From contig JAPKDN010000159.1 of the NCBI GenBank assembly GCA_028822575.1, positions 1-7,285 on the forward strand: DNA of 7,285 nucleotides, read 5' to 3'. Positions 6,353-7,285 of this stretch are shown here, one piece after another (within the stretch, counting starts at the first letter, position 1; each line of letters starts with the position of its first letter). Made by a program: the position numbers and the translations under genes. The DNA is from Alphaproteobacteria bacterium (GTDB lineage: Bacteria > Pseudomonadota > Alphaproteobacteria > Thalassobaculales > Thalassobaculaceae). The notes under the pieces are model-generated. The model did no database searches, was not told the origin of the DNA, and saw only the letters and a list, made by a program, of their open reading frames with translations.

Positions 6353-6721
6353 TTATTTCTTTTTACCTGCAATCGGCCTGGCCGGGCCTTTACGGGTCCG
6401 GGCATTGGTATGGGTGCGCTGTCCATGAACCGGCAACCCCTTACGGTGACGCAGTCCACGATAACAACCAAGATCCATAAGCCTTTTGATATCCATGGCC
6501 GTTTTGCGGCGGAGATCGCCTTCCACCATGACGTCTTTGTCGATCGCCTCACGTAACCTCGACAACTCGTCTTCCATCAACTCATGAACCCGCCGCTCCC
6601 GCGGGATACTGAGTTTTTGACAAAGATCCGTCGCCGTCGTCCGGCCTATTCCGAAGATATAGGTCAGTGCGATTTCGACGCGTTTTTGCGTCGGGATATT
6701 GACGCCAGCTATACGTGCCAC
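6353..6721 (-). CDS. rpsM: Small-subunit ribosomal protein S13 (uS13)
   Basis: This encodes a 122-residue S13, a 30S head protein that contacts the P-site tRNA and forms bridges to the 50S subunit. The start is GTG at 6721, giving the canonical [14 protein letters not shown] opening, with AGAGGAG 8 nt upstream. The longer open frame to 6766 adds 15 residues that are not S13-like. The helix-two-turn-helix region is represented by IFGIGRTTA, and the middle carries [18 protein letters not shown]. The C-terminal rRNA- and tRNA-binding tail is [12 protein letters not shown], then [15 protein letters not shown] and a final lysine run. It is the first gene downstream of the internal promoter and opens the S13-S11-alpha-L17 unit. 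Confidence 0.98.
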   Translation of the reverse strand: MARIAGVNIPTQKRVEIALTYIFGIGRTTATDLCQKLSIPRERRVHELMEDELSRLREAIDKDVMVEGDLRRKTAMDIKRLMDLGCYRGLRHRKGLPVHGQRTHTNARTRKGPARPIAGKKK

Positions 6722-6729
6722 GCCTGGAA

Positions 6730-6736
6730 CTCCTCT
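6730..6736 (-). promoter_or_regulatory. Shine-Dalgarno sequence that decides the rpsM start
   Basis: AGAGGAG is a near-complete anti-Shine-Dalgarno match and lies 8 nt before the GTG at 6721. It rules out the longer frame beginning at 6766, whose extra codons would contain this site. Confidence 0.8.
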
Positions 6737-6747
6737 GTATTTGCGCG

Positions 6748-6790
6748 AAAAAACCCGCTCGACCACCCTTCGTCACGAAGACCGGAGGTC
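6748..6790 (-). promoter_or_regulatory. Leader stem-loop followed by T6, possible attenuator of the rpsM-rpsK-rpoA-rplQ unit
   Basis: On the minus strand CTTCG and CGAAG (6780-6776 and 6772-6768) pair around a TGA loop. Flanking GACC (6790-6787) and GGTC (6764-6761) can extend the stem across an internal loop. Seven nucleotides later comes a run of six T (6753-6748), then the rpsM Shine-Dalgarno sequence. The structure lies inside the untranslated leader made from the promoter at 6845-6872. The 7-nt spacer makes it a poor intrinsic terminator as drawn, so attenuation or ribosomal-protein feedback is only a suggestion. Confidence 0.35.
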
Positions 6791-6844
6791 AAAGGATTAT
6801 CATGCGCACAATTTAAAACGGCCCCACCTTGACCGAGGCGCCGG

Positions 6845-6872
6845 ATTATACGGATGTTCGCTTCCAAGTCAA
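6845..6872 (-). promoter_or_regulatory. Sigma-70-type promoter for rpsM-rpsK-rpoA-rplQ
   Basis: The minus strand carries TTGACT (6872-6867, -35), a 16-nt spacer and TATAAT (6850-6845, perfect -10). It begins 27 nt after the adk stop. The predicted start is near 6838, giving a leader of about 117 nt before rpsM. The stretch directly after the -10 is CCGGCGCC, a GC-rich discriminator like those of stringently controlled stable-RNA and ribosomal promoters. It would supply extra transcription of the alpha operon on top of readthrough from adk, since no terminator is seen after adk. Confidence 0.85.
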
Positions 6873-6898
6873 CTTGATTACCCATACCGTTGCCCGGG

Positions 6899-7285
6899 TC
6901 AGTTGCTTAGAATGGATTCGAGTTGCCCGGAAACCTCGTCGATGCTCACCATTCCGTCTACGGACCTCAAAACACCCGTCGATTCGTAGTGGGGAATGAT
7001 GGGTGCAGTCTGCTCATGATAGACACTAAGACGATTACGAAGCGTCTCTTCGTTGTCATCGGCGCGTCGCTCCGAGTCCGGCGTCTCCGCAGCTCGCGTC
7101 CGAATTCTCTCAAATAGTATTTTCTCATCCACAGCTAATTCAACGACGTGATCGATCTTTAAACCTTTTACAGCCAACATCGAGTCCAAAGCTTCAGCCT
7201 GGGGCACCGTACGAGGAAAGCCGTCCAGGATGAAACCCCGGGCACAATCCGGTTGATCAACCCGTTCTGAAATCATGGCTACCAC
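6899..7285 (-). CDS. adk: Adenylate kinase, C-terminal two thirds (cut by window edge), short LID-less form
   Basis: The last 128 residues of adenylate kinase are present, which interconverts ATP plus AMP with two ADP in the cytoplasm. The first codon in the window is an internal valine, not a start. The P-loop and most of the AMP-binding domain lie beyond position 7285; about 65 residues are missing, judged from the roughly 190-residue short form. Visible are GFILDGFPRT (17-26 of the fragment), with the arginine and aspartate of the nucleotide site, and QAEALD. RRADDNEETLRNRL (73-86) carries catalytic arginines. Only about ten residues separate the two arginine motifs where long forms insert the LID domain, so this is the short variant usual in alphaproteobacteria. 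The position before rpsM fits the secY-adk-rpsM order. Confidence 0.95.
   Translation of the reverse strand: MVAMISERVDQPDCARGFILDGFPRTVPQAEALDSMLAVKGLKIDHVVELAVDEKILFERIRTRAAETPDSERRADDNEETLRNRLSVYHEQTAPIIPHYESTGVLRSVDGMVSIDEVSGQLESILSN

Noticed and set aside
6873..6898. Terminator after adk
   Set aside because: Only a 4-bp ACCC/GGGT pairing with a long loop and no T tract was found; readthrough into rpsM is more likely.

Overview
The window reads as ordinary chromosomal DNA of an alphaproteobacterium, most like the Rhodospirillales and relatives. This is judged from three things: the gene order adk-rpsM-rpsK-rpoA-rplQ with no rpsD between rpsK and rpoA, the LID-less (short) adenylate kinase, and the following run Do-protease-rarA-crcB-rluC. 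Every gene I can support lies on the minus strand, so transcription runs from high to low coordinates. No mobile element, CRISPR array, tRNA or rRNA is visible.

Region A (7285 down to about 4221) is the end of the spc/alpha ribosomal superoperon: the C-terminal part of adk, then rpsM (S13), rpsK (S11), rpoA (RNA polymerase alpha) and rplQ (L17). A strong sigma-70-type promoter (TTGACT, 16 nt, TATAAT) lies just after adk and gives S13-S11-alpha-L17 their own start. Each intercistronic gap holds a compact GC-rich hairpin. A long perfect inverted repeat after rplQ probably terminates the operon. Three starts here are not ATG or differ from the longest open frame: rpsM (GTG, 6721), rpoA (GTG, 5801, removing 24 spurious residues) and the Do protease (ATG, 4073).

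Region B (4073 down to 1) is a tight five-gene cluster: a secreted Do-family (DegP/DegQ-like) serine protease with two PDZ domains, the replication-fork AAA+ ATPase RarA, a DUF429-type RNase H-fold protein of unknown function, the fluoride channel CrcB/Fluc, and the first 14 codons of the 23S rRNA pseudouridine synthase rluC. Gaps are 2, 4 and 6 nt, and crcB/rluC overlap in ATGA, so co-transcription is very likely. The cluster mixes envelope protein quality control, replication-stress handling, ion detoxification and ribosome modification.

The least ordinary item is the DUF429 gene. It carries conserved acidic motifs of a predicted nuclease, begins at a TTG with a good Shine-Dalgarno sequence, and is inserted between rarA and crcB. 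I see no convincing new multi-gene system.
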